NCBI RefSeq assembly: GCF_044466355.1
Contig: NZ_JBITMQ010000002.1
Coordinates: 620,001 to 684,000 of the forward strand
Direction of reading: 5' to 3'
Length of the DNA stretch: 64,000 nucleotides
Source: Actinophytocola sp044466355
GTDB lineage: Bacteria; Actinomycetota; Actinomycetes; Mycobacteriales; Pseudonocardiaceae
In this document: in pieces, positions 8,450-17,006 of the stretch
Position numbering within the stretch: the first letter of the stretch is position 1
Layout of the letters: each line of letters begins with the position of its first letter
Translations under genes and position numbers: made by a program
Notes under the pieces: generated by a model
The model's database searches: none
What the model was told of the DNA's origin: nothing
The model's input: only the letters and a program-made list of their open reading frames with translations

Positions 8450-8487
8450 GCCCCCGCGGGTCCACCGTGCCGGGGGCTCGCGGGGGC
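8450..8487 (-). terminator. hairpin after the small gene at 8491-8793
   Basis: The arms GCCCCCGCG (8450-8458) and CGCGGGGGC (8479-8487) are perfect reverse complements around a 20-base loop. The hairpin begins four bases beyond the stop codon of the minus-strand gene at 8491, so a termination role is likely. There is no U-run, as is usual in high-G+C actinomycetes. Confidence 0.45.
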
Positions 8488-8490
8488 ATG

Positions 8491-8793
8491 TCAGGCCGTG
8501 GTGTCGTCCTCGGGTGGGCTCGTGTCGACGATGGAGTCGACCTCGATGAAGTCGAGTCCCGGGCCCCCGGGGGCGTGCTGGGACAGGCGGACACCGACCC
8601 ACAGGTTCCCGGTCCTGGGTTCGGGCACGACCGGCCCGACCACCACGCCGATGCGGAACCGCTCCTGGTCGTCGTCCAGGCTGCGCTGGTAGACCACCAC
8701 CGATCCGCGCAGCGGTTCCCGTGTTCCCTCGGATCGCTCGTCCGGCGTCGACACGACGGTCACCTCGTCTCCACTCAGAGCACGAGCAGGCAT
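8491..8793 (-). CDS. small hypothetical protein
   Basis: A 100-residue acidic protein, not recognised. It contains the segments GSVVVYQRSLDDDQERFRIG and TGNLWVGVRLSQHAPGG, which read as beta strands, and ends in an acidic tail (SPPEDDTTA). There is no signal peptide or membrane segment. It is on the same strand as the NB-ARC regulator and upstream of it, with a terminator-like hairpin between them. Its Shine-Dalgarno sequence is weak. Balanced amino acid composition argues that it is real rather than a shadow frame. Confidence 0.5.
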   Translation of the reverse strand: MPARALSGDEVTVVSTPDERSEGTREPLRGSVVVYQRSLDDDQERFRIGVVVGPVVPEPRTGNLWVGVRLSQHAPGGPGLDFIEVDSIVDTSPPEDDTTA

Positions 8794-9231
8794 CCGACAC
8801 GGCCACCGAGAGGACGGATTCTCACCGCGGCACGCTCCTGGCGTCAGCGGCGATCGGTGAAGCTGGTGGTCATGGCTGTCCCTTCGGCGCGGGCCTTCGG
8901 CGGTTCGTCCGGGCAGATACCCGCGGGCGGACTCCGGAAACCCCGGACGAGGTCCCGTCCCACTGGTGAGTGAGCGACCCGCCCGTCACGGCGCTTCGGC
9001 GGCGTCTGGTTCAAGACCTGCGACAGCATGGCGCTTGTTATTTCTCGAAAGTGTGATCACCGGTCCATTTCGGATTATTTTGACGGGCCCCGTTCACAAC
9101 AGACGGTCACAATTCCTGTCAGCATGTCCTTCTGACGGGTTTCGGAAATCCGGACCGTACGATCCCCCTCCGTCGAAGCGGCGATCGCTCGGAAAACTCG
9201 GGCGACGACGGTATTCCCGAGGGGTTGTTGC
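8794..9231. other. intergenic region ahead of the exopolysaccharide operon
   Basis: A divergent gap of 438 bases with no convincing gene. The right half (about 9028-9180) is clearly lower in G+C than the neighbours and contains stretches such as TGTTATTTCTCGAAAG and CGGATTATTTTGACGGG, where the promoter of the operon starting at 9232 must lie. A nine-codon minus-strand frame (ATG at 8871-8873, stop at 8844) follows AGGGA and could be a leader peptide, but nothing else supports it. Confidence 0.4.
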
Positions 9232-10074
9232 GTGCTGGGACACATCGAACTCGCGGTGTCGACCGTGATGTACGGGATGGGGATCGTCGCGCAGAGCGTC
9301 GCCGCCCGGCGGGCCGACCGGCGGGGCGCGGGGCTCGGGCTCCTCGCCCGGCTGGCCACGGACCGGTTGTACCAACTGGGGTTCGCCGGTCAGGTCGGCG
9401 GGTTCGTGCTCGCCTTCCTCGCCCGCGCGGAACTGCCGCTGTACCTCGTGCAGGCCGGCTCCTCGTGCGCGGTCGGCATCGCCACCGCGTTCGGGGTGCT
9501 GGCGCTGGGCTGGCGGGTCCGGCCCGTGGAGGTCGCGATGCTCGGGGTGCTCGCCGCCGGGCTGGTCCTGCTGGCCACCGCGTCGGTGCCGTCGGTCGCA
9601 CACGACATCCCCGCGGGTGTCGGATGGGTCCTGCTCGGGTCGCCGCTGCTGGTCGGGCTGGCGGCGGTCCGGGCCTGCCGGACCGACTCGGTCCTCTTCG
9701 TGGCGCTGCTGGCCGGTTCGGCGTTCGCGGTGGTCGCGATCAGCGGCCGGTCGCTGGCCGACGAACCGCTGCACCACCTGCCCCTGAACCCGTTGACCTG
9801 GCTGATGTTGCTCGCCGCGCTGCTCGGCCAGGCGTGCATGTCCGTGGCGCTGTCGCGGGGGTCGGCCACCTCGACGGTGGCGGCGATGGACGCCGCCACG
9901 ATGGTGCTCACCTCGGTGGTCGGCATCGCCGCGCTGGGTGACCGGATCGCGCCCGGCAGGCAGTGGTCGGTCGTGCTCGGTCTCGCGCTCGTCGTCGTGG
10001 GGGTGCTGGTGCTCGGCTCGACCACACGCGTCGTCCCGGCCGCGGCGCCGCGTCCGGCTCGGGAGTCCGTGTGA
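9232..10074 (+). CDS. DMT/EamA-like multi-spanning membrane protein
   Basis: A 280-residue protein with about nine to ten hydrophobic helices, of the drug/metabolite transporter type. Small residues and helices such as WVLLGSPLLVGLAAV and WSVVLGLALVVVGVLVLG are visible. It opens with GTG 9232 behind GAGGGG. It is the first gene of a nine-gene operon for polysaccharide synthesis, and its TGA overlaps the GTG of the deacetylase gene. In this setting it could move a lipid-linked sugar or a small precursor across the membrane; the substrate is not shown by the sequence. Confidence 0.75.
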   Translation: MLGHIELAVSTVMYGMGIVAQSVAARRADRRGAGLGLLARLATDRLYQLGFAGQVGGFVLAFLARAELPLYLVQAGSSCAVGIATAFGVLALGWRVRPVEVAMLGVLAAGLVLLATASVPSVAHDIPAGVGWVLLGSPLLVGLAAVRACRTDSVLFVALLAGSAFAVVAISGRSLADEPLHHLPLNPLTWLMLLAALLGQACMSVALSRGSATSTVAAMDAATMVLTSVVGIAALGDRIAPGRQWSVVLGLALVVVGVLVLGSTTRVVPAAAPRPARESV

Positions 10075-11036
10075 CCGCCCCGCCGATCGCCAGCGTGTCG
10101 CTCGACCTCGACAACCTCTGGGCCTACCTCAAGACCCACGGTGACGCGGAATGGGAGCGGATGCCGAGCTTCCTGCCCACCGCCGTGCCCCGGCTGCTCG
10201 ACCTCTTCGGAGAGCACGGCATCACCGGCACGGTGTTCGCCGTCGGTGCGGACGTCGAACGCGAGGACGGCGCGAAGGCGGTCGCCGCGTTCGCCGCGAG
10301 CGGCCACGAGGTCGCGAACCATTCCTACCGCCACGAGCCGTGGCTGCACCGGTACTCCCGCACCCGGCTCGAGGAGGAGCTCACGCGGACCGAGGACGCG
10401 ATCGTCGCCGCGGGCGCGCCACGACCGGTCGGGTTCCGAGGGCCCGGGTTCAGCGTCTCCCCCGTGCTGGTCGAGGTGCTCGCCGAACGCGGCTACGCCT
10501 ACGACGCGAGCACGCTGCCCACCTGGACCGGCCCCCTCGCGCGGGCCGTCCACAACCGCACCGCGCCGCCGGGGGACGCGCGTCGCGACGAACTGTTCGG
10601 CGGGTTCTCCCGGGTGTTCGCCCCCAACTCCGGCTACCGCTGGCGGACCGCGTCCCGTGCGGGGCTGGTCGAGCTGCCGGTGACCACGATGCCGCTGCTC
10701 CGCGTCCCGATCCACGGGGCGTACGTGTTGCTGCTGCACCAGGTCTCGCCCTGGCTGGCGCGCCGCTACTTCGCCACCGCCCTGCGGATGTGCCGGGCGC
10801 TGGGCGTGTCCCCGTCGCTGCTGGTGCACCCGACCGACGTGCTGGGTGCCGCCGAGGCGCCGGGCATGGAGTTCTTCCCCGGCATGGGCGTGCCGGCGGC
10901 GCGGAAGGTCGCGCTGCTGAGCTGGATGCTGACCACCGTGCGCGCGGACTTCACCGTCGTGGGCACCGGAGAGCACGTCAGGCGCGGCCACCCGCGCCGT
11001 GCGCGCCACGTCCGCGCCCTGGACCGCGGCAGATGA
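10071..11036 (+). CDS. polysaccharide deacetylase (NodB domain, CE4)
   Basis: A 321-residue protein with a NodB homology domain. Motif 1 is SLDLDN (a variant of TFDDG), motif 2 is ANHSYRHEPW with the two metal-binding His residues, and motif 3 is GFRGPGFSVS. Downstream comes LAERGYAYDAST. No signal peptide is seen, so it may act at the inner face or on lipid-linked intermediates. Carbohydrate esterase family 4 enzymes remove N-acetyl groups from GlcNAc-type polymers using a divalent metal. The start is GTG 10071, overlapping the previous stop by four bases. The nearby UDP-GlcNAc 2-epimerase supports an amino-sugar substrate. Confidence 0.85.
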   Translation: MTAPPIASVSLDLDNLWAYLKTHGDAEWERMPSFLPTAVPRLLDLFGEHGITGTVFAVGADVEREDGAKAVAAFAASGHEVANHSYRHEPWLHRYSRTRLEEELTRTEDAIVAAGAPRPVGFRGPGFSVSPVLVEVLAERGYAYDASTLPTWTGPLARAVHNRTAPPGDARRDELFGGFSRVFAPNSGYRWRTASRAGLVELPVTTMPLLRVPIHGAYVLLLHQVSPWLARRYFATALRMCRALGVSPSLLVHPTDVLGAAEAPGMEFFPGMGVPAARKVALLSWMLTTVRADFTVVGTGEHVRRGHPRRARHVRALDRGR

Positions 11037-12238
11037 CCGGCTGGGAGACCCGGGTCCTGCGCGTGCTCGCCTGCGCGACCGTCGCCCTCGCGCCCGTCGA
11101 GGGCTATGTGTCCGCGGTGCACGGTCAGCTCGCGAAACTGCCGCCCGCGGCGTTGATCGTGGTCTGGGCGGCGGTGCGCCTGCGGCGGCGGGAGATGCCG
11201 CGGCCACATCCGGTCCACGCGGTGCTCGCCGCGTTCACGGTGCTGGTGCTGGCCTCCGCCGCGGTACACGCGGGCGGGCCGTTCACCGCCGAGTACACGG
11301 TGCGGTGGCTGCCCTTCCTCGCGGTGGCGGTGGTCCTGATCGACGTGGCGGCCACGGACGTGCCGGTCAGGACGCTCCTCGCCGCCGCGGTCACCGGTGC
11401 CACCGTGGCGGGCGCGGGGGCGCTGTACAGCCTGGTCGTGGCCGACGCGGCACGCGCGACCGGGCCGCTCGCCGACCCGAACGACCTCGCTTTCGTCCTG
11501 GTGACCGCGGTGCCGCTGCTGGCCGCCGTGCTGCCCGCCGATCCGGCACCGCGCCACGTCCTCGCGGTCACGGCCGCGGCCACCGTGCTCGTCGCCGGAG
11601 CGGCGGCCACGTTCTCCCGCGGCGGCGCGCTCGCGCTCGCCGCGGGGGTCGGCTGGCTGGCGGCGCGCCGCGTGCTGTCCCCGAAGGTGGTCGTGGGCGC
11701 GGCCGTCGCGACGCTGGCCGCGGCGGGTGCCGTCGCGACGTTCGCCGGCCCACACCTGGCGCGTTCGTTGCGGGAGAAGAGCTTCATCGCCGAATCCAAT
11801 GTGGACACCCGGGAGCTGCGGTGGCGGGCCGCGGCGCGCATGTTCGCGGAGAACCCGGTGCTGGGGGTCGGCCCGGGCGGGTTCCGCGCCGAGTACGCCG
11901 CGGCGTCGCACAACGCGGAGATCGCCGAGCAGACTCCCGTGGCGCACAACATGTTCCTCGAGGTGGCGGCCGAACTGGGCCTGCCCGCGTTCTGCCTGTT
12001 CCTGGCGCTGATCGCCACGGCGATGGTGGCGAGCGAACGCGTGCTGCGGTCCACACGGGACCGCGGGCCGATGGTGGCGGTGCAGGCGAGCATGGTCGCC
12101 GTCGTGGTCGGGGCGGTTTTCCTGTCCGAGCAGTACTACCTGCCGTTGTGGCTGCTGGTCGCCGTCGCGGTCGCGGCCGCGCTGCGTACTCGTCGAGAAA
12201 GGAGGAGCGGCGATGCGGGTGCTCCACGTGATCAGTGA
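11033..12238 (+). CDS. O-antigen ligase/polymerase family membrane protein (Wzy-like)
   Basis: A 401-residue protein with about ten membrane helices. It has the features of the O-antigen ligase/Wzy_C domain: DPNDLAFVLVTAVPLL, the FSRGG motif, and a large outside loop ending ENPVLGVGPGGFRAEYAAAS and TPVAHNMFLEVAAELG. In Gram-positive bacteria such proteins polymerise lipid-linked repeat units outside the membrane. It starts at ATG 11033 inside the deacetylase stop. Its last 26 bases overlap the next gene. Confidence 0.82.
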   Translation: MTGWETRVLRVLACATVALAPVEGYVSAVHGQLAKLPPAALIVVWAAVRLRRREMPRPHPVHAVLAAFTVLVLASAAVHAGGPFTAEYTVRWLPFLAVAVVLIDVAATDVPVRTLLAAAVTGATVAGAGALYSLVVADAARATGPLADPNDLAFVLVTAVPLLAAVLPADPAPRHVLAVTAAATVLVAGAAATFSRGGALALAAGVGWLAARRVLSPKVVVGAAVATLAAAGAVATFAGPHLARSLREKSFIAESNVDTRELRWRAAARMFAENPVLGVGPGGFRAEYAAASHNAEIAEQTPVAHNMFLEVAAELGLPAFCLFLALIATAMVASERVLRSTRDRGPMVAVQASMVAVVVGAVFLSEQYYLPLWLLVAVAVAAALRTRRERRSGDAGAPRDQ

Positions 12239-13289
12239 GATGGGCAGCGGCGGCGCCGAGACGCTCGTCGCGGGCATGGTCCTGGCGAGCGGCGCCGTCG
12301 GGTGGGAGTCGGGGGTGGCAAGCGGTGGCGGGCACCGCGCCGACGCGCTGCGGGCACGCGGGGTGCCCACGTTCACCGTGCCGGTGGCGCGGCGCACGGC
12401 CACCGGCGTTTTGCGTGCCGCCGCGGCGACACGGGCCGCGGTCCGGCGGTTCGAGCCGGACGTCGTGCTGGCGCACAACGTCTCCGCGACCCTCGTGGCC
12501 CGGCTGGCGGTCGCGCCGGGCCGCGCGCTGCCGGTGGTGACGGTGTGCCACGGGCTCGCCGACGCGGACTACCGCGGCGCCGCGCGGATCCTCCGGCACA
12601 CCGCGCGGACCGTGGTCGCGGTCGCCGACGCGACGGCGGACCGGTTGCGCGACGCCGGGTTCGAAGACCCCGTGGTGATCCCCAATGCGGTCTTCCCCCA
12701 GCCGCCGACGATCCCCCGTGTCGTGGTCCGCTCCGCCCTCGGTGTGGCCCCGCACGTGCCGGTGGCGTTGTGCGTGGCCCGCATGGAACCGCAGAAGCGG
12801 CACGACGTGCTGCTCGACGCCTGGGCGAAACTCCCCGGCGACGCGGTCCTGCTGCTGGCCGGCGACGGCAGCCTCCGTACCGGGCTGACACACCGCTGTG
12901 CGGAGTTGGGCCTCACCGACCGGGTCCGCTTCCTCGGCACCCGCGCCGACGTGCCCGACCTGCTGGCCGCCGCCGACGTCACCGTGCTCACCAGTGACTG
13001 GGAGGGCATGCCGATCGCCGTGCTGGAGTCGATGGCGGCGGGCCGCCCGGTGGTCGCCACCGACGTGTCCGGAGTCCGCGCGGTCCTGGCCGATGGCGGA
13101 CTCGTCGTCCCACCCCGCGATCCCGCGGCGACCGCGGACGCGCTCGGGGCGCTGCTGTTCGACCCGCCCGCCCGCACCACCGCCGCCGCGGCGGGACTCG
13201 CGGCGATCCGCCTGCGACACGACCCGCACACGTTCATGAGGTCCTACGACGAGTTGCTGCGGGCCTCGATCGGAGGAAGCCGACGGTGA
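12213..13289 (+). CDS. glycosyltransferase family 4
   Basis: A 358-residue GT-B glycosyltransferase. The N-terminal acceptor domain opens with VLHVISEMGSGGAETLVAG. The C-terminal domain carries VARMEPQKRHDVLL, LAGDGSLRTGL and the donor site SDWEGMPIAVLESMAAGRPV, with the Glu of the EX7E pattern. It would transfer a nucleotide-activated sugar to the growing lipid-linked unit in the cytoplasm. A strong Shine-Dalgarno sequence, GAAAGGAGG, precedes ATG 12213 within the end of the preceding gene, so this start does not rely on coupling alone. Confidence 0.88.
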   Translation: MRVLHVISEMGSGGAETLVAGMVLASGAVGWESGVASGGGHRADALRARGVPTFTVPVARRTATGVLRAAAATRAAVRRFEPDVVLAHNVSATLVARLAVAPGRALPVVTVCHGLADADYRGAARILRHTARTVVAVADATADRLRDAGFEDPVVIPNAVFPQPPTIPRVVVRSALGVAPHVPVALCVARMEPQKRHDVLLDAWAKLPGDAVLLLAGDGSLRTGLTHRCAELGLTDRVRFLGTRADVPDLLAAADVTVLTSDWEGMPIAVLESMAAGRPVVATDVSGVRAVLADGGLVVPPRDPAATADALGALLFDPPARTTAAAAGLAAIRLRHDPHTFMRSYDELLRASIGGSRR

Positions 13290-14314
13290 AGACCACCACC
13301 AGGAAGAAGCGCCCGGCGAACCGGACCGCCGTGCGCGCACCCGCGCGGGTGGCCGTGAAGAAGACCCCCACCACCACCCCGAAACCAGCGCCCACCCCGG
13401 CCATGCGCCGCACCGTCCACAGTGTCCTGTCGCACGCGCGGCGGCCCGTCGTGGCCGGGTTGCTGGCGGCGGTGCTCGTCGGCCTGCTCGTCCTGCTCGT
13501 GACCCTGCTGCGCGGTGACCGGTACGAGGCCAGGATCGGGCTCCTCGCCGAGGCGGCCGTGCCGGACACCGCGACCGTGCCGCAGTACGGCGAGGTCGTC
13601 TCCCTCACCCTGCCCGCACTCGTCGAACTGGCACGCAGCCCGTCGGTGGTCCAGGCCGCCGCCACGACCACCGGTCTCGCGCCCACCGACCTCGCCGACG
13701 GCGTGTCGGTGGAGCTGGTGCCCGCCTCGGGGCTGGCGCGGCTGGCGGTCGTCGCGCCGTCCGCCGAGCAGTCGGGCGCCGCGGTCATCGCGATCGCCCG
13801 CGCCATGATCGACGCCGACCTGCTGGCCCCGGCCGGTGCGCTCCGGCTGCTCGACGCGCGACCCGACGTCGTCCAGGTCGCCCCGGACCGGCCGCTGGGC
13901 ATCGGGCTGGCGCTGGCCGCCGCCGCGGTGGCGGGCGTGTCGACCGGTGCGCTGCGCGGACTGTACGGCGGACGCCCTGGCAGGGCCGCGGTGCGCACGG
14001 CGCTGGCCGGTGCCGGGATCCGGCAACCCGTCGCCACACTGAACGCGGACGATCCGGATCTGGCCGGGCGGTTGCGCACGCTCTGCGAGGCGGCCGGCCG
14101 ACCCGTCCGGGTGGTACCGGTGGCACCGGACCTCGCGGCGCGTGCCGACGCGCTGGCCGAACAGCTGCCCGGCGCCGCCGAACCGGCGGCTGGAGGCGCG
14201 GTCGTCACCGCCGTTGTCATCGTGGCTCGCGCGGGTCGCCGCCAGGACGACCTGGCGGCCGTGGCCGGTGTGCTGCCCGGTGACGTCGCCGTGGTCGCGG
14301 TGGTCCTGGCATGA
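13286..14314 (+). CDS. Wzz/YveK-like chain-length or co-polymerase protein
   Basis: A 342-residue protein. The first 45 residues are Lys/Arg/Pro/Thr-rich (KKRPANRTAVRAPARVAVKK). Two membrane helices follow, at about 53-76 (PVVAGLLAAVLVGLLVLLVT) and 203-225, enclosing an outside domain of about 125 residues. The cytoplasmic tail has the rough spacing of a CpsD-like domain but no Walker A motif. This is the topology of polysaccharide co-polymerases that set chain length together with Wzy. It starts with GTG 13286 after CGGAGGAAG. No separate tyrosine kinase is in the operon. Confidence 0.7.
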   Translation: MKTTTRKKRPANRTAVRAPARVAVKKTPTTTPKPAPTPAMRRTVHSVLSHARRPVVAGLLAAVLVGLLVLLVTLLRGDRYEARIGLLAEAAVPDTATVPQYGEVVSLTLPALVELARSPSVVQAAATTTGLAPTDLADGVSVELVPASGLARLAVVAPSAEQSGAAVIAIARAMIDADLLAPAGALRLLDARPDVVQVAPDRPLGIGLALAAAAVAGVSTGALRGLYGGRPGRAAVRTALAGAGIRQPVATLNADDPDLAGRLRTLCEAAGRPVRVVPVAPDLAARADALAEQLPGAAEPAAGGAVVTAVVIVARAGRRQDDLAAVAGVLPGDVAVVAVVLA

Positions 14315-15576
14315 CCGCCAGGTTCCGGGTCGTCACCGCGCTCGCCGTCGTGGTCGGCGTGTTCGGCGCGTGGTGGGCGCTGCGGCCGTCCTGGCAGGTG
14401 CCGCTGCCCACGACGGCGAACCGGCCCGAGGTGCGGATGCAGGACTTCCGCGACGCGCTCTACTACCCGCTCCGCGAGTTCCTGGCCGGTGGCAACCCCT
14501 ACGACCCGGCCGCCATGTTCGTGCACTGGCCGGTGCGGCAGAGCTTCAACCTCTACCAGCCCTACCACCTCGCGCTGCACCTGCCGTTCGCGCTGCCGGG
14601 CTACCGCGTCGGGGCGGTCGCCTTCGCCGTGGTCTCGTTGCTGCTGCTGGTGGTGCTCGCCGGGATGGCGGCGAGCCGGTTCCGGTCGGCGGTGCCACTG
14701 GCACTCGGCACCGCGGCGCTGGCCGCCCTGCTGGTCCTGAGCCAGGTGGGCAAGGCGCAGCTCTACCTCGGCCAGGTGAACCCGCTGATCGCGGTCGGCG
14801 CGGCGGGCGCGCTGCTGACCAGGGCAAGCCATCCGCGCCTCGCGGCGGTGGCGCTCGCGGTGGCCTGGCTCAAACCGCAGTTCGGTCTGCCACTCGCGAT
14901 CCTGTTGTTCGCCCGCGGTTCCCGCGGGGTCGCGTTGACCGGCACGGCCGTCGCGGGGGTCGCGAGCCTGCCGGTCGTCGGGCTGCTGGTCGTGCGGGGC
15001 GGCGGCATCGGCCCGTTCCTCGACGCGATCGCCGCGAACATCGCGCACGCCACCGGGACCGACTACGGCGCGGTCGACTCCCCCACCGGGCAGCGCGTCG
15101 ACCTCGCCGCCGTGCTCTACCGGCTCACCGACTGGCTCGCGCCCGGCGCGGAATCCCTTGCCCTGGTGGGGGTGCTGGCGGTGAGCGTGCTGCTGGTGCG
15201 GCGGCTCGACCGGCTCGGGGACCCGGACGCCACCGCGGTCGCCGACCTGCTGACCTGCCTCGCCGTGGTCGTCGCCGTGGTGCACCAGCCGGGTGACGTG
15301 CTGTTCGCCGTGCCCGCCGCGACGCTGGCGGCGGCGGTGTGGTGGCGGCGCCGGCGCGACCACCGCTGGCCGTTGGTCGGCGTCGCGGTCGCGGCGCTCG
15401 CCGTTCCGTTCGCGCACCTGCACGTCGTCGACTCGGCGGTGCGCTCGGTGTTCTCCGCGCGGGCGTCGGTCACCCTCGACGGGGTGGCCGTCGTGGCGGC
15501 GTGGCTCGTCCTGGTCGTGTTCGCCGCCGCCACCACCAGGGTGGCCCGGCCCGAGGCCGTCGGACGGGCCGGGTGA
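14311..15576 (+). CDS. GT87-like polyprenol-dependent glycosyltransferase
   Basis: A 421-residue multi-spanning protein of the DUF2029/GT87 type. An outside loop near residues 38-75 contains MQDFRDALYYPLREFLAGG and GNPYDPAAMF, with acidic residues suited to catalysis, followed by helices and the typical YLGQVNPLIAVG and WLKPQFGLPLA motifs. Related mycobacterial enzymes (PimE, arabinofuranosyltransferase C type) use polyprenyl-phosphate sugars on the outer face of the membrane. ATG 14311 overlaps the previous stop. The sugar added is unknown. Confidence 0.75.
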   Translation: MTARFRVVTALAVVVGVFGAWWALRPSWQVPLPTTANRPEVRMQDFRDALYYPLREFLAGGNPYDPAAMFVHWPVRQSFNLYQPYHLALHLPFALPGYRVGAVAFAVVSLLLLVVLAGMAASRFRSAVPLALGTAALAALLVLSQVGKAQLYLGQVNPLIAVGAAGALLTRASHPRLAAVALAVAWLKPQFGLPLAILLFARGSRGVALTGTAVAGVASLPVVGLLVVRGGGIGPFLDAIAANIAHATGTDYGAVDSPTGQRVDLAAVLYRLTDWLAPGAESLALVGVLAVSVLLVRRLDRLGDPDATAVADLLTCLAVVVAVVHQPGDVLFAVPAATLAAAVWWRRRRDHRWPLVGVAVAALAVPFAHLHVVDSAVRSVFSARASVTLDGVAVVAAWLVLVVFAAATTRVARPEAVGRAG

Positions 15577-17006
15577 GCACCGGCATCGGCAGCCGCGCGG
15601 TCCGCGGCACGCTGTGGCTCGGACTGGTCAACGTGGTGAGCAAGGGCAGCCAGGTGGTCGTCACCCTGGTGCTGGCGGCCACCCTCACCGAGGGCGGGCT
15701 CGGCGCCGTGGCCCTCGCCGTCGCGGTCGTCAACATCGGCCAGGTCATCCAGGCGATGGGCGTGTACGACGTCATCGGCCGCACCACGCGCGACCCGGAC
15801 CGGCTGGCGGGCACCGTGCTGACGGTGAGCGTGGCCACCGGGGTCGTGCTCGCCGCGGTGCTCGTGGCGGCGGCCACGCCGGTCGCGGCCCTGCTCGGCG
15901 CTCCGGACGCGGCGCCGCTCGTGCGGCTCGCGGCGCTCAGCCTGCCGTTCACCGCGGCGGGCGGTGTGCAGATGGCCGTGCTGCACCGTCGACTCGACTT
16001 CCGCCGCAGGCTGCTGCCCGACGCGGGGAGCGCGGTGCTCGGCGCGGCCGTCACGATCGTGCTCGCCGCGGCCGGTACCGGGCCCGTCGCGCTGGTGGTC
16101 GGTCTGCTGTGCACGGCGGTCGCGCAGCCGCTCCTCGGCACGGTGGTCGGCGTGCCGCCCCGCCTGGTCTGGGACGCGGGCGCCGCCCGTGAGGCCCTGG
16201 GCTGGATCGCCGTCGTCGGCCCGGCCGCGCTGGTCGCGGTCCTGCTGATCAACGTGGACTACCTCGCGATCGGGCACGTGCTCGGGCCCGCCGCGGTCGG
16301 CGTGTACTCGCTGGCGTTCCGGATCGCCTGGGTGCCCTACATCCTGGTGGCGGTCGTGCTCGCCGGGGTCGCGTTCCCCGTGTACGCCAAGCTGCTGCGG
16401 GCCGGGGACCGTGCGGCGCTGCCCGCGGCCACCGCCCGGTTCACCCGCGCGACACTGGCCGTCACCGGCGGTCTGTACCTGGTCGTCGCGCTGCTGGCCG
16501 ACCGGGTGGTGCTGCTCGGCGCACGGTGGGCGCCCGCCGCGCCGGTCCTGGTCCTGTTGTGCGCCTACGGACTCGCCATCAGCCTGCTGCAGACCTGGTA
16601 CCAGGTGGTCAAGGCCGCGGGGCACGCGCGGCGCTACCTGCTGCTGGAGGTCACGCACCTGGCCCTGCTGGGTGCGTCGCTCGTGCTCGTCACGCGGCAC
16701 GGCATGGTGTCCGTCGCCGTCGCGCAGGTCGCCGTGGCATGGGTGCTGGTCGTGGTCGCCTGGTGGGTGCTGACCCGGCTCACGCTCACCTTCCCGATCG
16801 CCGAGCTGGCCGGGATGACCACCGCGGTGCTCGTGGCCGCGGTGCCGTGCGTGGCGGTCGCGGTCCTCGCCCGCCTGCTGTTCCGGCCACCGGACACGGT
16901 GGCGGGGGTGCTGACCGAGGCGCTGGTGCTGGCGGCGGCCTACGCGGGCGGCTCGCTGTGCACCCACCGCGCCGCGGTCCGCGAACTCCGAGGCGGTGCC
17001 CGGTGA
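15573..17006 (+). CDS. Wzx-like lipopolysaccharide/oligosaccharide flippase
   Basis: A 477-residue protein with about 12-14 membrane helices, of the MOP superfamily. Typical segments are TLWLGLVNVVSKGSQVVVTL at the N-terminus and GPAAVGVYSLAFRIAWVPY in the second half, close to the WzxC/polysaccharide biosynthesis protein group. It would flip undecaprenyl-linked repeat units to the outer leaflet for polymerisation. GTG 15573 overlaps the preceding stop by four bases. Confidence 0.85.
   Translation: MSTGIGSRAVRGTLWLGLVNVVSKGSQVVVTLVLAATLTEGGLGAVALAVAVVNIGQVIQAMGVYDVIGRTTRDPDRLAGTVLTVSVATGVVLAAVLVAAATPVAALLGAPDAAPLVRLAALSLPFTAAGGVQMAVLHRRLDFRRRLLPDAGSAVLGAAVTIVLAAAGTGPVALVVGLLCTAVAQPLLGTVVGVPPRLVWDAGAAREALGWIAVVGPAALVAVLLINVDYLAIGHVLGPAAVGVYSLAFRIAWVPYILVAVVLAGVAFPVYAKLLRAGDRAALPAATARFTRATLAVTGGLYLVVALLADRVVLLGARWAPAAPVLVLLCAYGLAISLLQTWYQVVKAAGHARRYLLLEVTHLALLGASLVLVTRHGMVSVAVAQVAVAWVLVVVAWWVLTRLTLTFPIAELAGMTTAVLVAAVPCVAVAVLARLLFRPPDTVAGVLTEALVLAAAYAGGSLCTHRAAVRELRGGAR

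Noticed and set aside
5626..8973. A 1115-codon plus-strand frame over the NB-ARC regulator
   Set aside because: It is antisense to clear NB-ARC and TPR motifs, has no recognisable fold and spans several real boundaries.
8844..9029. A 61-codon minus-strand frame upstream of the small gene at 8491
   Set aside because: It has no domain and no strong ribosome site for its long form. Only a nine-codon part follows AGGGA, too little to call a gene.
9390..11207. Minus-strand 605-codon frame across the first genes of the polysaccharide operon
   Set aside because: It runs antisense to an EamA-like membrane protein and a NodB domain with clear motifs, and its product is low-complexity.
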